Origin: Jeotgalibacillus sp. ET6
GTDB taxonomy: Bacteria > Bacillota > Bacilli > Bacillales > Jeotgalibacillaceae
NCBI RefSeq assembly: GCF_029667115.1
Contig: NZ_JARUIU010000001.1
Coordinates: forward strand, 186,001 to 250,000
Direction: 5' to 3'
Length of the DNA: 64,000 nt
Shown here: one piece after another, positions 47,286 through 56,231 of the stretch
Layout: every line of letters starts with the position of its first letter
Position numbering within the stretch: position 1 is the first letter of the stretch
Notes under the pieces: model-generated
The model's input: the letters and a program-made list of their open reading frames with translations, nothing else
Databases searched by the model: none
What the model was told of the DNA's origin: nothing
Made by a program: the position numbers and the translations under genes

Positions 47286-49412
47286 ATGGAACAAGAAAAA
47301 CAAGTATTCTCCATGGACTGGGCCGGCCGTCAGCTGACAGTTGAAGTTGGGCAATTGGCAAAACAGGCAAGTGGAGCAGCACTTATAAGATATGGCGATA
47401 CGGTCGTTTTAAGTACAGCAACAGGATCAAAAGAACCTAAACCATTAGACTTCTTTCCTTTAACAGTAAATTATGAAGAGCGGATGTATTCCGTGGGTAA
47501 AATTCCGGGAGGTTTTATTAAACGGGAAGGCCGTCCAAGTGAACGTGCTGTTCTTACAAGCCGTTTAATTGACCGTCCGATCCGCCCGCTTTTCCCGGAT
47601 GGCTTCCGCAATGATGTTCAAATTATGAGCATGGTCATGAGTGTAGAGCAGAATTGTTCTTCGGAAATGGCTGCCATGTTTGGATCATCACTGGCTTTAT
47701 GTGTTTCAGATATTCCTTTTGGCGGACCGATTGCAGGTGTAATGGTTGGGTTAATTGATGATGAGTTTATCATCAATCCAACGATCGAACAGCAAAACGA
47801 AAGCTTAATGGAGCTTATTGTTGCAGGAACAAAAGATGCGATTAATATGGTAGAAGCTGGAGCCTATGAAATTCCAGAAGAAACGATGCTTGAAGCGATT
47901 ATGTTCGGCCACGAAGAAATTAAGCGTCTGATTAAGTTCCAGGAAGAAATTGTAGCAGCGGCTGGAAAAGAAAAACGGGAAATCGTTTTAGCAAGCCTTG
48001 ATGAAGAAGTTGTTTCACGTGTAGAACAGGAAGCAGCAAGTAAAATGGCTGAAGCCGTTCAAACGCAGGAAAAACAGGCTCGCGATGAAGCCATCTCAGC
48101 AGTTAAAAACGAAATTCTTGCTCTTTATGAGGAAGAAGAAGCGGACGAAGCTGTAATCAAAGAAGTGAAAAAAGCTTTGGATAAGATGGTAAAAGAAGAA
48201 GTGCGCCGTCAGATTACACAGGATAAAATCCGGCCGGACGGAAGAAATCCGGAACAGATACGTGCCCTGTCTTCAGAAGTAGGCGTTTTGCCTAGAACAC
48301 ATGGTTCCGGATTATTTACACGAGGCCAGACGCAGGCTCTGAGCATTGCGACTCTGGGAGCTCTTGGAGATGTTCAGATTATAGACGGCTTGGGAATAGA
48401 AGAATCCAAGCGTTTTATGCATCATTATAATTTCCCATTATTCAGCGTGGGTGAAACCGGACCAATCAGAGGACCAGGACGCCGGGAAATTGGTCACGGT
48501 GCACTGGGCGAGCGCGCACTCGAAAAAGTTCTGCCGGACGAAAAAGATTTCCCTTATACTATCCGTCTTGTATCCGAAGTGCTTGAGTCAAATGGATCTA
48601 CTTCACAAGCGAGTATTTGTGCAAGTACGCTTGCCATGATGGATGCCGGTGTTCCTTTAAAAGCACCAGTAGCAGGTATTGCGATGGGACTCGTTAAATC
48701 AGGTGAAGACTACACCATCCTGACAGATATTCAGGGAATGGAAGATCATCTTGGAGATATGGACTTCAAAGTTGCAGGAACAGCAAAAGGTGTAACTGCC
48801 CTTCAAATGGATATTAAAATCGACGGACTGACCCGTGAGATTTTGGAGGAAGCCCTTTTGCAGGCAAAAGAAGGAAGACTTCATATTTTAGAATCGATGG
48901 TTGCGACCATCAAGGAACCGAGATCTGAGCTTTCTGACTACGCTCCTAAAATTATTCAGCTTACGATTAATCCGGATAAAATCCGTGATGTCATAGGACC
49001 TAGCGGCAAGCATATTAACAAAATAATTGAAGAGACCGGCGTTAAAATTGATATTGAACAAGACGGAACCGTCTTTATTTCTTCTACTGATTCATCGAAA
49101 AACGCGAAAGCGAAAGAAATTATCGAGAATATGGTACGGGAAGCTGTAGTTGGTCAAGTTTATCTTGGAAAAGTAAAGCGGATTGAAAAATTCGGTGCGT
49201 TCGTTGAAATTTTCAGCGGAAAAGATGGACTTGTGCATATTTCTGAACTGCAGGAAGCACGTACAAACAAAGTTGAAGATGTGATTTCACTCGGCGATCA
49301 ATTAGAAGTTAAAGTAACTGAAATCGATAACCAGGGCCGTGTAAACCTATCCCACAAAGCGGTTATCAAGGAAAAGCGTGAAAAAGAAGAAAAAGCGAAA
49401 GAAAGTAATTAA
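47286..49412 (+). CDS. pnp: Polyribonucleotide nucleotidyltransferase (PNPase)
   Basis: PNPase degrades mRNA 3' to 5' by phosphorolysis. The 708-residue protein has two RNase PH domains separated by a helical domain (first one with [20 protein letters not shown]; second with [20 protein letters not shown]). The catalytic Asp pair lies in [16 protein letters not shown] domain ([18 protein letters not shown], about residue 567) and an S1 domain (about 622-690) follow. GAAAGGGG precedes the ATG. In B. subtilis ylxY follows; here a terminator and mlpA follow. Confidence 0.98.
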   Translation: MEQEKQVFSMDWAGRQLTVEVGQLAKQASGAALIRYGDTVVLSTATGSKEPKPLDFFPLTVNYEERMYSVGKIPGGFIKREGRPSERAVLTSRLIDRPIRPLFPDGFRNDVQIMSMVMSVEQNCSSEMAAMFGSSLALCVSDIPFGGPIAGVMVGLIDDEFIINPTIEQQNESLMELIVAGTKDAINMVEAGAYEIPEETMLEAIMFGHEEIKRLIKFQEEIVAAAGKEKREIVLASLDEEVVSRVEQEAASKMAEAVQTQEKQARDEAISAVKNEILALYEEEEADEAVIKEVKKALDKMVKEEVRRQITQDKIRPDGRNPEQIRALSSEVGVLPRTHGSGLFTRGQTQALSIATLGALGDVQIIDGLGIEESKRFMHHYNFPLFSVGETGPIRGPGRREIGHGALGERALEKVLPDEKDFPYTIRLVSEVLESNGSTSQASICASTLAMMDAGVPLKAPVAGIAMGLVKSGEDYTILTDIQGMEDHLGDMDFKVAGTAKGVTALQMDIKIDGLTREILEEALLQAKEGRLHILESMVATIKEPRSELSDYAPKIIQLTINPDKIRDVIGPSGKHINKIIEETGVKIDIEQDGTVFISSTDSSKNAKAKEIIENMVREAVVGQVYLGKVKRIEKFGAFVEIFSGKDGLVHISELQEARTNKVEDVISLGDQLEVKVTEIDNQGRVNLSHKAVIKEKREKEEKAKESN

Positions 49413-49423
49413 ATACTCTTTAT

Positions 49424-49459
49424 AACCGATTAAGGGATGAACCTTTAATCGGTTTTTTT
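49424..49459 (+). terminator. Intrinsic terminator after pnp
   Basis: AACCGATTAA (49424-49433) pairs with TTAATCGGTT (49445-49454), extended inward by GG/CC with one bulge, followed by seven Ts. Confidence 0.85.
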
Positions 49460-49598
49460 ACCATAAATCCGATAAAATTGCTGATTATAATACAAAAACA
49501 ATGAAATTCCAATCCAAACATAGTAATATGGAAGGTAGGTTTTTTAACGTCGCCGCTCTATTAAAGCGGCACCGTATTTTACAATAGGAGATGTTTTT

Positions 49599-50840
49599 AT
49601 GATTACTCGCCATACGTGCCCAAACGGCCTGCGCATTGTGCTGGAACAAATTCCTACTGTACGCTCAGTTGCAGTTGGAGTCTGGATAGGAGCCGGGTCC
49701 CGATATGAAAATGAAGAGAACAATGGAATCTCTCATTTCTTAGAGCATATGCTTTTTAAAGGAACGAAAGAACGGACTGCCAGGCAAATTGCTGAGGCAT
49801 TTGATAGTATAGGTGGACAAGTCAATGCGTTTACGTCCAAGGAGTATACATGCTATTACGCTAAAGTCATGGATAACCACGCATCACATGCATTAAACGT
49901 TTTAGGAGATATGTTCTTTAATTCTGCTTTTGACGAAACAGAGCTTGAAAAAGAAAAAAATGTAGTGCTTGAAGAAATTAAGATGTATGAAGATACTCCT
50001 GATGACATTGTTCACGATTTATTAGGGGAAGCGGTGTATCAAAAACATCCTTTAGGCTATCCGATTCTGGGTACGGAGAATACAATCCGGTCGTTTGACA
50101 GAGAAAAGCTGAACCAGTACGTAGATAAGATGTATTCTCCAGATCAGGTAGTTGTTTCTGTTGCAGGAAACGTGGACGAATCTTTCATTAAAGAAGTTGA
50201 AGATTTGTTTGGCAACTATAAGAACGTTTCTTCAGGAAAAGAAGACCTTGAAGTTCCTGTTTTTTACGATCAGCAATTAATGAAGAAAAAGGATACAGAG
50301 CAGGCTCATCTATGCTTTGGTTTTAACGGGCTGCCGCTTGGACACAAAGACAGCTACAGTCTTATCGTGATGAATAATGTTCTTGGCGGAAGCATGTCTT
50401 CGCGGTTGTTTCAGGAAGTAAGAGAAGAGCGGGGTCTGGCTTATTCCGTTTTTTCCTACCATTCTGCTCATAAAGACAGCGGAATGCTGACGGTTTATGC
50501 AGGAACCGGAGCGGAGCAGCTGGATTCACTTTACGAAACGATTCAGTCTGCTTTAGCCACTTTTAAAGATAAAGGAATGACCCCAAAGGAATTGCTTTAT
50601 GCTAAAGAGCAGCTTAAAGGTAATTTAATGCTTGGACTTGAAAGTACGAATGCAAGAATGAGCAGAAACGGTAAAAATGAATTAATGCTCGGCTATCACC
50701 GAACAATGGATGAAGTCATTGAACGGATTGACGGAGTAACATTAGATTCTGTTAAAACCATTGCAGAAAAAGTTTTAACTGATAACTTTGCAGTGTCGCT
50801 TGTTTCACCTAATGAAATCAAGCCTAAATCCTTTGCATGA
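49599..50840 (+). CDS. mlpA: M16-family zinc peptidase MlpA (YmxG)
   Basis: This 413-residue protein is a mitochondrial-processing-peptidase-like M16 peptidase. The inverted zinc motif H46-F-L-E49-H50 (NNGISHFLEHMLFKG) and the downstream Glu in LEKEKNVVLEEIKMYED are intact, so it should be active. The second half has the R/Y-containing segment (SRLFQEVREERGLAYSV) of M16 proteins. An AATAGGAG SD precedes the ATG. Upstream are a TATAAT at 49486-49491 with a poor -35 and a leader hairpin GCCGCT/AGCGGC (49552-49570). Its substrate in Bacillus is not settled. Confidence 0.93.
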   Translation: MITRHTCPNGLRIVLEQIPTVRSVAVGVWIGAGSRYENEENNGISHFLEHMLFKGTKERTARQIAEAFDSIGGQVNAFTSKEYTCYYAKVMDNHASHALNVLGDMFFNSAFDETELEKEKNVVLEEIKMYEDTPDDIVHDLLGEAVYQKHPLGYPILGTENTIRSFDREKLNQYVDKMYSPDQVVVSVAGNVDESFIKEVEDLFGNYKNVSSGKEDLEVPVFYDQQLMKKKDTEQAHLCFGFNGLPLGHKDSYSLIVMNNVLGGSMSSRLFQEVREERGLAYSVFSYHSAHKDSGMLTVYAGTGAEQLDSLYETIQSALATFKDKGMTPKELLYAKEQLKGNLMLGLESTNARMSRNGKNELMLGYHRTMDEVIERIDGVTLDSVKTIAEKVLTDNFAVSLVSPNEIKPKSFA

Positions 50841-50866
50841 TGTAAAATTTAATAAGTCAAATAATG

Positions 50867-50902
50867 ACCCTGAGATGATTGCTCATCTTAGGGTTTTTTT
50901 TT
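50867..50902 (+). terminator. Intrinsic terminator after mlpA
   Basis: ACCCTGAGATGA (50867-50878) and TCATCTTAGGGT (50883-50894) form an almost perfect 12-bp stem (one G-T pair) with a TTGC loop, followed by nine Ts. Confidence 0.85.
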
Positions 50903-50910
50903 CATACAAT
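50882..50910 (+). promoter_or_regulatory. Weak candidate sigma-E promoter upstream of ymxH
   Basis: CTCATCTT (50882-50889), a 13-bp spacer and CATACAAT (50903-50910). The -10 is an exact match to the sigma-E pattern CATACAnT and the -35 resembles GTCATATT. It overlaps the right arm of the mlpA terminator. The predicted transcript start would fall at the ymxH SD (AAAGGAG, 50917), which weakens the case. Confidence 0.3.
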
Positions 50911-50933
50911 GACGATAAAGGAGTGTGGAAAAA

Positions 50934-51230
50934 ATGAAACTAAGCGAACTTAGCGGCAAGGAAATCATTCATATTCAGCGGGCCGAGAGAATGGGCATTC
51001 TAGGGGAAACAGATGTGGAATTTAATCCTGTGACAGGTGCGGTTGAAGCTGTAGTTGTACCTGTTGGAAGATGGACAGCATTTTCTAAATCACCTAAAGA
51101 ACTGGCGATTCCGTGGAAGTACATTAAAACTATTGGTGAAGAAATGATTTTGATTGATCAGGAGGAAACAGATGGGTCGTCACAGTCGAAAGGAGTGTTA
51201 CATACAATAGAACAGAAAGAAGAACAGTGA
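50934..51230 (+). CDS. ymxH: YlmC/YmxH-family sporulation protein (PRC-barrel)
   Basis: The 98-residue product has a PRC-barrel-like core: MKLSELSGKEIIHIQRAERM, DVEFNPVTGAVEAVVVP and IPWKYIKTIGEEMILID, as in the YlmC/YmxH sporulation family. The C-terminal 20 residues are polar and specific to this sequence. AAAGGAG precedes ATG 50934; GTG 50925 is in frame but too close to the SD. Its position before dpaA is the same as in B. subtilis. The end of the gene holds the predicted dpaA promoter. Molecular function is unknown. Confidence 0.88.
   Translation: MKLSELSGKEIIHIQRAERMGILGETDVEFNPVTGAVEAVVVPVGRWTAFSKSPKELAIPWKYIKTIGEEMILIDQEETDGSSQSKGVLHTIEQKEEQ
51181..51209 (+). promoter_or_regulatory. 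Candidate sigma-K promoter of dpaAB inside ymxH
   Basis: CACA (51181-51184), exactly 16 bp, then CATACAATA (51201-51209). This fits the sigma-K pattern (AC, 16 bp, CATAnnnTA) at every defined position. The predicted start near 51216 lies about 20-30 nt before dpaA. In B. subtilis the spoVF (dpaAB) operon is known to be transcribed by sigma-K in the mother cell. Confidence 0.6.
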
Positions 51231-51235
51231 AATGA

Positions 51236-52126
51236 GTGAGCTGGATGACAAATACGTCAAGCTTATATGGCTGCAATATAGCTATTGTTGGTGGAGATGC
51301 AAGACAAAAGGAGATCGCTCACCATTGTCAGTTGTGTGGGGCGAACCTGTATGTAGTCGGCTTTGATCAACTGGCATTAACAGAACCCGGATTTACCAAA
51401 ATGGATAGTCATGAATTACCGTATGAAGAGCTGGATGCCATTGTTTTTCCCGTAAGTGGTGTGGGAGAAGAAGGTGCTGTCCGCTCTTCGTTTTCAAGTA
51501 AACCCGTTACCTTAGACATTGAATGTTTTAAAAGGCTGAAAACTTCATGCCTGCTGTTTTCAGGCATTCCCACAGTTTGGCTTGAGCAGCTTGAAAAGCC
51601 GGTTGTTTACTTAATGGACGAAGACCAGATTGCCATTTTAAATTCCATCCCAACTGCAGAAGGAGTTCTATGGCTGCTTCTACAGCACACCGATCACACC
51701 ATCCATGGTTCAACCATTCTTGTGACAGGATTTGGGCGGATTGGCATGACCATAGCGAGTCGTTTAAAATCGCTTGGCGCTTCTGTTCTTGGAGGAACGA
51801 CCAGCAGTTCTGAAAAAGCAAGAATGAGTGAAATGAGTATTGAGCCCGTTGATTTGGATATGATTCACAGCAGAATGGGCACACTCGATGCATGGATCAA
51901 TACCATACCGTCAGATACTGTATTTTCCGAGGATGTTTTAAATCAGGTTTCCCATCACTGCCTCGTCATAGAATTAGCATCAGGACCAAAAGCAATCAGT
52001 TCCAAAACAGCAGAATCACTGGGCTTGCGATATATCGATGCGCCAAGTCTACCAGGAATTATCGCACCAAAAACAGCAGGTCTCATTCTGGCTTCCTCTA
52101 TTATTGAACGGATAAGTTCCAAATAA
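51236..52126 (+). CDS. dpaA: Dipicolinate synthase subunit A
   Basis: DpaA, with DpaB, converts dihydrodipicolinate to dipicolinic acid for the spore core. The 296-residue product has an N-terminal nucleotide-fold segment IAIVGGDARQKEIAH, SIPTAEGVLWLLLQHTDHTI, a second Rossmann motif LVTGFGRIGMTIASRL (about residue 163), and the conserved end GLRYIDAPSLPGIIAPKTAG. GTG 51236 or ATG 51245 may be the start; neither has a strong SD. It follows ymxH by 5 nt but probably has its own sporulation promoter. dpaB is 24 nt downstream. Confidence 0.95.
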   Translation: MSWMTNTSSLYGCNIAIVGGDARQKEIAHHCQLCGANLYVVGFDQLALTEPGFTKMDSHELPYEELDAIVFPVSGVGEEGAVRSSFSSKPVTLDIECFKRLKTSCLLFSGIPTVWLEQLEKPVVYLMDEDQIAILNSIPTAEGVLWLLLQHTDHTIHGSTILVTGFGRIGMTIASRLKSLGASVLGGTTSSSEKARMSEMSIEPVDLDMIHSRMGTLDAWINTIPSDTVFSEDVLNQVSHHCLVIELASGPKAISSKTAESLGLRYIDAPSLPGIIAPKTAGLILASSIIERISSK

Positions 52127-52150
52127 AAGTCTTACATTAGGAGGACAATC

Positions 52151-52744
52151 ATGACCTTTAAAGGAAAAAGAATTGGATTTGGTTTAACTGGTTCGCATTG
52201 TACGTATCATGAGGTTTTCCCCCAAATAGAGAAGCTTGTGGCACTGGGTGCTGAAGTTCAGCCTGTGGTAAGTATGACCATGCAGCAGACAAATACCCGA
52301 TTTGGTGAAGGGGAAGAATGGATTAAAAGAATTGAAGAAGTGACCCAGTGTAAAAGCATCCGGACTATTGTAGATGCAGAGCCTATGGGACCCAAAATTC
52401 CGGTAGACTGCATGGTGATTGCCCCTTTAACAGGAAATTCACTGAGCAAGCTTGCAAATGCATTAACAGATTCTCCGGTTTTGATGGCTGCAAAAGCTAC
52501 ATTGCGTAATGGAAAGCCTGTTGTTATAGGGATATCAACAAATGATGGTTTAGGGCTAAACGGGGTTAATATTATGAAATTGATGGCAACGAAAAATATT
52601 TATTTTGTGCCCTACGGCCAGGACGATCCGGTTAATAAACCTAATTCATTAGTTGCTCATATGGAGGATATATCTGAAACTATTTTAGCTGCTATAGAGG
52701 GAAAACAGATGCAGCCGGTGTTAAAAGTGAGATCTGCCGAATAA
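52151..52744 (+). CDS. dpaB: Dipicolinate synthase subunit B
   Basis: The 197-residue protein is a flavoprotein-like subunit of dipicolinate synthase. It begins KRIGFGLTGSHCTYHEVFPQ (conserved GSHCTYH), and contains VIAPLTGNSLSKLANALTDS and GISTNDGLGLNGVNIMKL, matching SpoVFB. TAGGAGG precedes the ATG. It ends about 110 nt before asd, whose pathway supplies the dihydrodipicolinate precursor. Presence of dpaAB is strong evidence that the organism forms endospores. Confidence 0.96.
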   Translation: MTFKGKRIGFGLTGSHCTYHEVFPQIEKLVALGAEVQPVVSMTMQQTNTRFGEGEEWIKRIEEVTQCKSIRTIVDAEPMGPKIPVDCMVIAPLTGNSLSKLANALTDSPVLMAAKATLRNGKPVVIGISTNDGLGLNGVNIMKLMATKNIYFVPYGQDDPVNKPNSLVAHMEDISETILAAIEGKQMQPVLKVRSAE

Positions 52745-52750
52745 AAGAGA

Positions 52751-52780
52751 TTGAGAATATTAGACAGAAAGTGATACAAT
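52751..52780 (+). promoter_or_regulatory. Sigma-A promoter of asd-dapG-dapA
   Basis: TTGAGA (52751-52756), an 18-bp spacer and TACAAT (52775-52780), with an extended -10 (TGATACAAT). It begins 7 nt after the dpaB stop and separates the vegetative DAP genes from the sporulation genes. Confidence 0.65.
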
Positions 52781-52853
52781 GTATTCTACGAAATTACACA
52801 TTTACGCTTTATCTGTCTAATGCGTCAATGGATGTAAGCAGGAGGGATTCAAC

Positions 52854-53897
52854 GTGAAAGTACAGGGATATCATGTAGCAGTCGTCGGAGCAACAGGAGC
52901 AGTTGGCACACAGATGCTGGCTATTTTAGAGCAGCGCCAATTTCCAATAGAAAAATTAACATTACTATCCTCTGCCAGGTCAGCAGGTCAGTCACTTACA
53001 TTCAAAGGTGAGGAAATTATAATACAGGAAGCAGCTCCCGAAAAATTCAGCGGAGTGGATATCGCATTGTTTTCTGCAGGAGGAAGCGTATCTAAAGATC
53101 TTGCGCCTGCTGCAGTAAAACATGGTGCTATTGTTATCGACAATACCAGTGCATTTCGAATGGAAGAAGGAGTGCCGCTTGTTGTACCTGAAGTAAATGA
53201 AGCCGATCTTGCTCAGCATAAAGGGATTATAGCTAATCCTAATTGTTCAACAATCCAGATGGTCGCTGCTTTAGAACCGATTCGGCAGGCCCTGGGTTTG
53301 AAAAAGGTTGTCGTTTCCACTTACCAGGCGGTTTCAGGAGCTGGAATTAATGCAATTGATGAAATGAAGGAACAATCACGAACCATTTTAGACGGCGGTG
53401 AACCAGAAGCCAGAATCCTCCCTGTTAAAGGAGCAGACCGTCATTATCCGATAGCATTTAATGCAGTTCCCCAAATAGATAACTTTGAGGAGAACGGCTT
53501 TACATTTGAGGAAATGAAAATGATTAATGAAACAAAAAAAATCATGCATATGCCTAGTCTTAAAGTTTCTGCTACATGTGTGCGTCTGCCGGTTGAAACA
53601 GGACACTCTGAATCAGTTTACATTGAAGTTGATGAAAGCGGCAAAACGGCAGCGGATATTCAGCAGCTTTTAAAGCAGGCGCCAGGCATAGTCCTTCAGG
53701 ATTCTCCTGATGAACAGCTCTACCCAATGCCAAGTACGGCAGCAGGCAAGCTCGAAGTGTTTGTAGGGCGCGTGCGGAAAGATCTGGATGAAGATAACGG
53801 CTTTCATATGTGGATCGTATCAGATAATTTACTTAAAGGCGCAGCGTGGAATTCCGTACAAATTGCTGAAAGCTTAGTTAAGCTAAAACTCGTTTAA
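52854..53897 (+). CDS. asd: Aspartate-semialdehyde dehydrogenase
   Basis: Asd reduces aspartyl phosphate to aspartate semialdehyde, the branch point to DAP/lysine and to threonine/methionine. The 347-residue product has the NADP-binding start VAVVGATGAVGTQML, the catalytic Cys131 in IANPNCSTIQM, and the GADRHYPIAFNAVPQID segment with substrate-binding Arg/His. GTG 52854 follows GCAGGAGGG at ideal spacing. It is likely co-transcribed with dapG, 42 nt downstream. Confidence 0.97.
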   Translation: MKVQGYHVAVVGATGAVGTQMLAILEQRQFPIEKLTLLSSARSAGQSLTFKGEEIIIQEAAPEKFSGVDIALFSAGGSVSKDLAPAAVKHGAIVIDNTSAFRMEEGVPLVVPEVNEADLAQHKGIIANPNCSTIQMVAALEPIRQALGLKKVVVSTYQAVSGAGINAIDEMKEQSRTILDGGEPEARILPVKGADRHYPIAFNAVPQIDNFEENGFTFEEMKMINETKKIMHMPSLKVSATCVRLPVETGHSESVYIEVDESGKTAADIQQLLKQAPGIVLQDSPDEQLYPMPSTAAGKLEVFVGRVRKDLDEDNGFHMWIVSDNLLKGAAWNSVQIAESLVKLKLV

Positions 53898-53905
53898 CCT
53901 AAAAT

Positions 53906-53932
53906 CTCCTCACGCTGCAGGAAAGCGAGGAG
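53906..53932 (+). promoter_or_regulatory. Hairpin that masks the dapG Shine-Dalgarno
   Basis: CTCCTC (53906-53911) pairs exactly with GAGGAG (53927-53932), which is the dapG SD, 7 nt before the TTG start. An inner GCT/AGC stem extends it after a two-base bulge. Such a fold would reduce dapG translation unless opened. There is no T tract, so it is not a terminator. Confidence 0.5.
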
Positions 53933-53939
53933 TTCTGCA

Positions 53940-55160
53940 TTGAATATTGTCGTTCAGAAATTTGGAGGAAGTTCATTAACTTCCAAAGGGTTAAGAGCAG
54001 CAGCTGTAAGTCATGTTGAAAAAGCCGTCGAAAAGGGTCTCAAATCAATTGTAGTCGTCTCGGCGCAAGGCCGTATGGGAGATCCCTATTCAACTGACAC
54101 GCTGCTTTCGCTAATCTCTGAGAATAAGAAGATACTAATTCCTCCAGAGCAGCAATCATTGCTTTTATCATGCGGTGAGGTTATATCTGCTGCTGTATTT
54201 TCGCATGATTTGGCCTCTAAAGGAATCCCGTCGCAAATCATGACAGGCAGAGAAGCTCAAATTATTACCGACAATAATTACAGGCATGCTACAATAAATA
54301 AAGTAAGCGGAGATCCTTTTTATCATGCATTTAAAGACGTCGATGTGGTGGTTGTCACAGGATTTCAGGGCATTACCCAAAACGGCCGTATTTCCACACT
54401 TGGAAGAGGCGGAAGCGACACCACGGCTTCAGCTCTTGCATGCAGTGTGAAAGCAGATGCAGTTTATATTTATACGGATGTTGAAGGAGTGATGAGCGGA
54501 GATCCTACAGTTGTGGATGATCCTTCCACTCTTCAGTATATTTCCTATGACGAAGCCAGTCATATCGCTTATCAGGGAGCAAAAGTCATCCATCCAAATG
54601 CAGTGGAATGGGCAAAACGCTACAAAATTCCAATGTGGGTAGGTCCGCTTATAGGGGAAAACGGCACATGGGTTGGAAAACAATCCGTTCACCATATGAG
54701 CCGGGATATACAATCTATATCCGCCATAAAAAACTTAGCTCAAATCAGGGTCTCTGCATTCGACTACGATCGGATCTTTCAGCTCGTTGCACAACAGGAG
54801 ATCAGTGTGGATTTAATCTCCATCCACCCCCATGAAGTCCGGTTTACCATTGAATCTCAGAATGTTCAATATGTTCAAGCGCTTCTGGAGAACGAGGGAT
54901 TTCATCCTGAGGTGATTGATCACGTAGCTAAAATTGCGTTAATTGGTGAAGGGATGAAAGGAAAACCCGGCATCACTTCTACAATCGTCACAACGCTTGC
55001 AAAAGAAAAAATCAGAATCCTTCAAACGGCAGACAGTCACATGACATTCTGGGTACTAGTTGACGAAAAATACGCAGATCATGCCCAAAAAAAATTACAT
55101 GAGCAGTTTATATTTAATACAAACTCAAAACCAGCACGTACTAAAAGCTTACAGGAGTGA
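53940..55160 (+). CDS. dapG: Aspartate kinase I (diaminopimelate-sensitive type)
   Basis: Aspartate kinase phosphorylates aspartate in the first step of the pathway. The 406-residue protein has the N-terminal kinase motif VVQKFGGSSLTS, LGRGGSDTTASALACS (about residue 155) and C-terminal ACT domains (about 265-395). Length and position between asd and dapA identify it with B. subtilis DapG, which is inhibited by meso-DAP; that the inhibitor is the same here is an inference. The start is TTG behind GAGGAG, itself in a hairpin. The 3' end is followed 5 nt later by the dapA ATG. Confidence 0.95.
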   Translation: MNIVVQKFGGSSLTSKGLRAAAVSHVEKAVEKGLKSIVVVSAQGRMGDPYSTDTLLSLISENKKILIPPEQQSLLLSCGEVISAAVFSHDLASKGIPSQIMTGREAQIITDNNYRHATINKVSGDPFYHAFKDVDVVVVTGFQGITQNGRISTLGRGGSDTTASALACSVKADAVYIYTDVEGVMSGDPTVVDDPSTLQYISYDEASHIAYQGAKVIHPNAVEWAKRYKIPMWVGPLIGENGTWVGKQSVHHMSRDIQSISAIKNLAQIRVSAFDYDRIFQLVAQQEISVDLISIHPHEVRFTIESQNVQYVQALLENEGFHPEVIDHVAKIALIGEGMKGKPGITSTIVTTLAKEKIRILQTADSHMTFWVLVDEKYADHAQKKLHEQFIFNTNSKPARTKSLQE

Positions 55161-55165
55161 AAAAA

Positions 55166-56059
55166 ATGGATTTCGGTCGTGTTTCCACCGCAATGGTTAC
55201 CCCTTTTGGAAAGGATGGAACTATTGATTTTGAACGAACAGCTGCATTAATCAACTACCTTATAGAAAACGGCTCTGAATCATTGGTCGTTGGAGGAACA
55301 ACGGGGGAGTCACCTACTTTATCAAATGATGAAAAAATCAGTTTATTTGAATACACCGCCGCTATAGCAGATGGAAGAGTTCCGGTTATTGCCGGAACCG
55401 GCAGCAATAATACACAAGGTTCGATTGATCTGTCGATAAAAGCGGTGCGGGCAGGAGCAGATGCGATTATGCTTGTAGCGCCTTATTACAGCAAGCCAAG
55501 CCAGGAAGGACTTTATCAGCACTTTGCAGCTGTTGCAAACGCTGTAGACGTTCCTGTTATGATTTATAATATTCCAGGAAGATCAGCTGTGAATATCCTG
55601 CCTGAGACAATCGTTCGATTATCTAAAATCGAGAATATCACATCGGTAAAAGAAGCGAGCGGTGATATCGATCAAATGACAGAAATTTTATCAAAAACTG
55701 AAAAAGACTTTCTCGTATACAGCGGGGATGACGGGTTAACTCTTCCGCTTCTTGCTGTCGGAGGGCACGGGGTAGTTTCAGTCGCTTCTCATATTGCAGG
55801 AAATGAAATGCAAAAAATGGTAAAGGCGTTTACTGAAGGCCGTTTGCAGGAAGCAGCCATTCTTCATCAGCAGCTTCTTCCGCTGATACGATCTCTTTTT
55901 GCCCAGCCCAACCCTGCACCGGTTAAAGTGGCTTTAGAGGATAAAGGTATATCCTGCGGAGGCTTAAGGCTTCCTTTAGTTCCTCTTTCTTCAAGCGAAA
56001 AAGAACAATTGAGAACTGCGGTAGAAAAATTTCATAATCAAGTAAATTTATTAAAATAA
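55166..56059 (+). CDS. dapA: 4-hydroxy-tetrahydrodipicolinate synthase
   Basis: DapA condenses aspartate semialdehyde and pyruvate; its product leads to DAP, lysine and spore dipicolinate. The 297-residue TIM-barrel protein has the Schiff-base Lys162 (TSVKEASGDI), catalytic Tyr134 (MIYNIPGRSAVN), and GGTTGESPTLS (about residue 43). ATG 55166 is 8 nt after AGGAG; GTG 55157 upstream overlaps the dapG stop and is less likely. A terminator follows. Confidence 0.97.
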   Translation: MDFGRVSTAMVTPFGKDGTIDFERTAALINYLIENGSESLVVGGTTGESPTLSNDEKISLFEYTAAIADGRVPVIAGTGSNNTQGSIDLSIKAVRAGADAIMLVAPYYSKPSQEGLYQHFAAVANAVDVPVMIYNIPGRSAVNILPETIVRLSKIENITSVKEASGDIDQMTEILSKTEKDFLVYSGDDGLTLPLLAVGGHGVVSVASHIAGNEMQKMVKAFTEGRLQEAAILHQQLLPLIRSLFAQPNPAPVKVALEDKGISCGGLRLPLVPLSSSEKEQLRTAVEKFHNQVNLLK

Positions 56060-56066
56060 TCCAACT

Positions 56067-56105
56067 CATCTGAGGGTGGTCAAATCCCCTCAGATGTTTT
56101 TCTTT
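56067..56105 (+). terminator. Intrinsic terminator after dapA
   Basis: CATCTGAGGG (56067-56076) and CCCTCAGATG (56087-56096) form a perfect 10-bp stem followed by TTTTTCTTT. Confidence 0.85.
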
Positions 56106-56158
56106 ATACATAGCAGGAGATTAAAAAGACAGCGGAACGTAAACACTGACAAATAACG

Positions 56159-56187
56159 TGTACAGTTTGGTAAGGATCGAGTATAAT
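56159..56187 (+). promoter_or_regulatory. Sigma-A promoter of rnjB
   Basis: TGTACA (56159-56164), a 17-bp spacer and a consensus TATAAT (56182-56187), about 45 nt before rnjB. Confidence 0.6.
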
Positions 56188-56231
56188 GAACACAACTGTT
56201 GAAAGAACGGGAAAAAGAGATTTAGGAGGAA

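Noticed and set aside
52745-53939. Lysine riboswitch or T-box in front of asd or dapG
   Set aside because: The gaps (109 and 42 nt) are too short, and no T-box or L-box conserved sequence was found.
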